A DNA stretch of 64,000 nt from Vibrio alfacsensis (lineage in GTDB: Bacteria > Pseudomonadota > Gammaproteobacteria > Enterobacterales > Vibrionaceae): NCBI RefSeq assembly GCF_003544875.1, contig NZ_CP032093.1, positions 3,038,001 through 3,102,000 of the forward strand. The letters run 5' to 3'. Under the pieces are notes generated by a model. The model did not search any database. It saw only the letters and a list, made by a program, of their open reading frames with translations, and was not told the origin of the DNA. Each line of letters begins with the position of its first letter. Position 1 is the stretch's first letter. Shown in pieces: positions 60,847 through 64,000 of this stretch. Position numbers and translations under genes: made by a program.

Positions 60847-60984
60847 GGCCCTCACCCTTGGTCTTTTTGTCCGTTAACTGAATGGAAATTGGTGCAAGGA
60901 TGCTGTCATTTAGGCTATAAAATGTCTAGAATTGAGCCAACAAGGTTTGTGCTGTTACGGCACAGTTCAATATTTCGAGTGAAT

Positions 60985-61502
60985 ATGTCTGTATTACAAG
61001 TATTAACATTCCCAGATGATCGCCTGCGTACCGTTGCAAAGCCTGTAGAGGCGGTGACACCTGAGATTCAAAATTGTCGATGACATGATTGAAACCATGT
61101 ACGACGAAGAAGCGTATTGGCCTGGCAGCAACGCAGGTAGATATCCACCAACGTATCGTAGTAATTGATATTTCAGAAAATCGTGATGAGCCAATGGTGC
61201 TCATCAACCCTGAGATTCTGGAAAAGCGTGGCGAAGATGGCATCGAAGAAGGCTGTCTATCAGTACCAGGTGCTCGTGCACTAGTGTCTCGCGCTGCTGA
61301 AGTTACCGTTAAAGCCCTAGATCGCGATGGCAAAGAGTACACTTTTGACGCTGACGATCTACTCGCTATTTGTGTTCAACACGAACTGGATCACCTACAA
61401 GGTAAATTGTTCGTTGATTACCTATCGCCACTAAAGCGTAAGCGTATCCAAGACAAACTAGCAAAAATCAAACGCTTTAACGAGAAGCAGCAAAGCGCTT
61501 AA
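60985..61502 (+). pseudogene. def: Peptide deformylase, frameshifted
   Basis: Metal-dependent removal of the formyl group from nascent proteins; essential. ATG at 60985 gives MSVLQVLTFPDDRLRTVAKP; break at 61070-61073 (one A missing in CAAAAATT) and an insertion near 61110. After that all motifs are present: [10 protein letters not shown] (motif 1), EEGCLSVPG (motif 2), QHELDHLQG (motif 3, HEXXH). Expected length 170-172 residues. Two compensating breaks in an essential enzyme indicate error. Start of the def-fmt-rsmB-trkA operon. Confidence 0.9.
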
Positions 61503-61533
61503 TCTCGATACAAACAAATAGAGGAAGCCTACC

Positions 61534-62475
61534 TTGAGTCAGTCTTTACGTATTGTCTTTGCAGGTACTCCGGATTTCGCCGCCCGTCACTTGGCGGCGT
61601 TGTTGTCTTCGGAGCACGAAGTAATCGCGGTTTATACTCAACCAGACCGCCCAGCAGGTCGTGGTAAAAGCTTACTGCAAGCCCAGTAAAACCATCGCTC
61701 TTGAGCATGATATTCCAGTTTATCAGCCAGAAAACTTCAAATCAGACGAAGCCAAGCAAGAGCTTGCCGATCTGAACGCCGACATCATGGTGGTTGTGGC
61801 TTATGGTCTATTGCTTCCACAAATCGTTCTAGACACACCTAAACTAGGCTGTATCAACGTACACGGTTCGATTCTTCCCGCTGGCGCGGCGCTGCTCCTA
61901 TCCAACGTTCAATTTGGGCTGGTGATGCAGAAACGGGCGTCACCATCATGCAGATGGACATTGGTCTGGATACTGGCGACATGCTAAAAATCGCGACATT
62001 GCCGATTGAAGCAAGCGACACTAGCGCATCAATGTACGAGAAACTTGCTGGCTTGGGCCCTGATGCTCTGATTGATTGTTTAGCAGACATCGCTGCTGGT
62101 AAAGCAGAACCGGTGAAGCAAGACGATGAGCTTGCAAACTACGCGAAGAAGCTAAGCAAAGAAGAAGCGCGCATCGATTGGAACGACGACGCAGCACACA
62201 TTGAGCGTTGCGTTCGTGCATTCAACCCATGGCCAATGAGTCACTTTGAAGTTGCTGAAAACAGCATCAAGGTATGGCAAAGCCGTGTTGCTGAGCAAAC
62301 TAGCGAAAAGCCTGTGGGCACGATTGTACAAGCGGATAAAACCGGTATTTACGTTGCGACAGGCAACGGCGTACTGGCATTGGAACAGTTGCAAGTTCCG
62401 GGTAAAGCCATGTCAGTTCAGGATATCCTGAACTCACGTGCATCTTGGTTTGAAGTTGGTACTCAACTGGTTTAA
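61534..62475 (+). pseudogene. fmt: Methionyl-tRNA formyltransferase, frameshifted
   Basis: Formylates initiator Met-tRNA. TTG start at 61534 ([20 protein letters not shown]), 32 bp after def. Breaks near 61667 and 61690 (each one A of a run) and near 61879 (one base in CCCG, restoring [11 protein letters not shown]). Motifs [17 protein letters not shown] and the HGS catalytic triplet are present, and the C-terminal domain ([18 protein letters not shown], LEQLQVPGK) is intact from about 61950. Expected length about 315. Confidence 0.9.
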
Positions 62476-62555
62476 AAACCAGACAACGGTGTCAAAACCA
62501 ATAATACGAACTTTTAGAGGGCAGAGATGCCCTCCTTTACTTTAAGGTACTCATC

Positions 62556-63847
62556 ATGAATGTTCGCGCTGCGGCTGCCAACGTCTTGTATCTTGTCGTT
62601 GACAAGGGCCACTCACTTTCAAGCGCCTTCCAGCGGCTCAACAAAACATACGACCTCGTGACCATGCTCTGCTGCAAGAGATCTGTTACGGTGCTCTACG
62701 TTACCTTCCTCGCTTAGAAACCATTGCAAACCAACTGATGGACAAGCCTCTCAAAGGCAAGCAACGTGTCTTCCATCACCTTATTTTGGTTGGTATTTAC
62801 CAACTAAGCTTCATGCGTATTCCTGCGCACGCTGCCGTGGGTGAAACGGTTGAAGGGACTACGGATTTAAAAGGTCCGCGTTTGCGTGGCCTTATCAACG
62901 CGGTACTGCGTAACTACCAGCGCAATCAAGAAGAATTAGACCAAATTAGTGTGAGCAATAATGCGGGCAAATATGGTCATCCAGGATGGTTGTTAAAGCT
63001 ATTACAAGACGCTTACCCACAACAATGGGAAAGCATTGTTGAAGCGAACAACCAGAAAGCGCCAATGTGGCTGCGTGTAAACCACCAGCACCACACTCGT
63101 GATGAGTACCTAGCGTTACTCAATAATGAGAACATTGATAGCACGCCTCACACTCAAGCAATGGATGCCTTAAAATTGGCGGCGCCATGCGATGTGATGA
63201 AACTGCCGGGCTTTGAAAAAGGTTGGGTATCGGTGCAAGATGCGGCAGCACAACTGTCGATTAACTACCTTGAACCAAAAGATGGTGAGCTGATCCTAGA
63301 CTGCTGTGCAGCTCCTGGTGGTAAAACAGCGCACATTCTTGAGCGTACGTCTGGCAGCGAAGTGGTTGCCATCGACTGCGATGACACACGCCTTAAACGT
63401 GTGCACGAAAACCTGAAGCGCCTCAACCTTCAGGCAAAAGTGGTTTGCGGCGACGCCCGTCATCCTCAAGAATGGTGGCAAGGCGAACAATTTGATCGCA
63501 TTTTGTTGGATGCACCGTGTTCTGCGACAGGTGTAATTCGTCGTCACCCAGACATCAAATGGCTACGTCGTGCTGATGATATTACCGCACTTGCAGAGCT
63601 ACAGAGCGAAATTTTCGACGCAATGTGGACGCAACTGAAACCTGGCGGCACCCTAGTTTACGCAACTTGTTCAATCACACCACAAGAAAACGTGGAACAA
63701 GTAAAAGCGTTCTTAGCACGTACTGCGGACGCGCAATTAGTGGACTCCGATCCAAAGCAACCTGGTCGTCAGATTCTGCCAGGTGAGGAAGATATGGATG
63801 GTTTCTACTACGCTGTACTAACAAAAACACGCGTAACAGCATGCTAA
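62556..63847 (+). pseudogene. rsmB: 16S rRNA m5C967 methyltransferase RsmB, frameshifted
   Basis: SAM-dependent cytosine-5 methyltransferase. ATG at 62556 gives [20 protein letters not shown]; a missing base at about 62623-62628 breaks the frame, and restoring it reads SSALPAAQQ. From 62738 on the chain is intact: NusB-like RNA-binding domain, SAM motif [14 protein letters not shown] near the middle, catalytic [18 protein letters not shown] and [13 protein letters not shown]. Expected length about 430, as in E. coli. Confidence 0.9.
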
Positions 63848-63899
63848 ATGGGGCGATTGAAGCAAATTCAATCGCCTTTTCAGATAACGAGTAAAGAGT

Positions 63900-64000
63900 A
63901 TGAAGATCATTATTCTTGGTGCTGGTCAGGTTGGCGGCACACTGGCGGAAAACCTAGTTGGTGAGAACAACGACATCACCATCGTCGACAAAAATGGCGA
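63900..64000 (+). CDS. trkA: Trk potassium uptake protein TrkA, start only
   Basis: First 33 codons of the cytosolic NAD-binding regulator of the Trk K+ channel: [18 protein letters not shown] holds the GxGxxG dinucleotide motif, then [11 protein letters not shown] at 63900 preceded by TAAAGAG. Follows rsmB as in other gammaproteobacteria. Cut by the window end. Confidence 0.9.
   Translation, partial: MKIIILGAGQVGGTLAENLVGENNDITIVDKNG

Overview
The window looks like chromosome 1 of a Vibrio of the Harveyi/parahaemolyticus group, in the part that normally lies close to the origin. This rests on protein similarity (AsnC, RsmJ, RlmJ, Rep, VexRAB, UbiK, IlvC/IlvY, YrdA/YrdB/AroE/HemF/TsaC, PurEK, Def-Fmt-RsmB-TrkA), on gene order (rrn operon, yrdA, aroE, hemF, purEK, dprA, def, fmt, rsmB, trkA) and on a PknT/EcfP kinase-sigma pair like the one reported from V. 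parahaemolyticus. No species call is safe from this alone.

Layout. 1-9.6 kb is housekeeping: ferritin, a frameshifted uspA, a DMT transporter, rsmJ, asnC, prlC, rlmJ and gor. 9.6-17.1 kb is a gluconate/Entner-Doudoroff module: eda and a GntP permease diverge from gntK-edd across a region with a CRP-like site and two GntR operators. Its repressor gntR lies nearby with its own operator, beyond an mdtJI spermidine-export pair and a LysR regulator. 17.3-25.2 kb carries pknT, a secreted protein, ecfP, a second secreted protein and a large lipoprotein: a Ser/Thr-kinase-controlled sigma-factor locus whose envelope proteins have no clear function. 25.3-31.9 kb holds a SPOR protein and a peptide-type ABC importer with a fused double ATPase. 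32.5-37 kb has a HAD phosphatase, a Pro-His-Pro-His-Arg tRNA cluster, cytochrome c5 and rep. 37.2-44.3 kb has vexR-vexA-vexB, ubiK and ilvC. 44.4-52.3 kb has ilvY, an IS630-type element and a complete rrn operon on the minus strand (16S, tRNA-Glu, tRNA-Lys, tRNA-Val, 23S, 5S). 52.4-64 kb runs from yrdA to trkA.

The most promising biology is the pknT-ecfP locus. The sigma factor has Thr at residue 63, the site reported to be phosphorylated by PknT in V. parahaemolyticus, and it is flanked by three exported proteins that may be its inputs or outputs.

The most important caution is data quality. From about 44.4 kb to 62.7 kb almost every protein gene except yrdA, yrdB, aroE, purK and the LysM gene carries one or more single-base frameshifts, usually a shortened homopolymer, including essential def, fmt, hemF and tsaC. 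purE and purK appear fused only because one base is missing. tRNA-Glu and tRNA-Val are also short at G/C runs. uspA near 790 shows the same pattern, while 1.2-44.3 kb is clean. I read these as sequencing or assembly errors, not gene decay.
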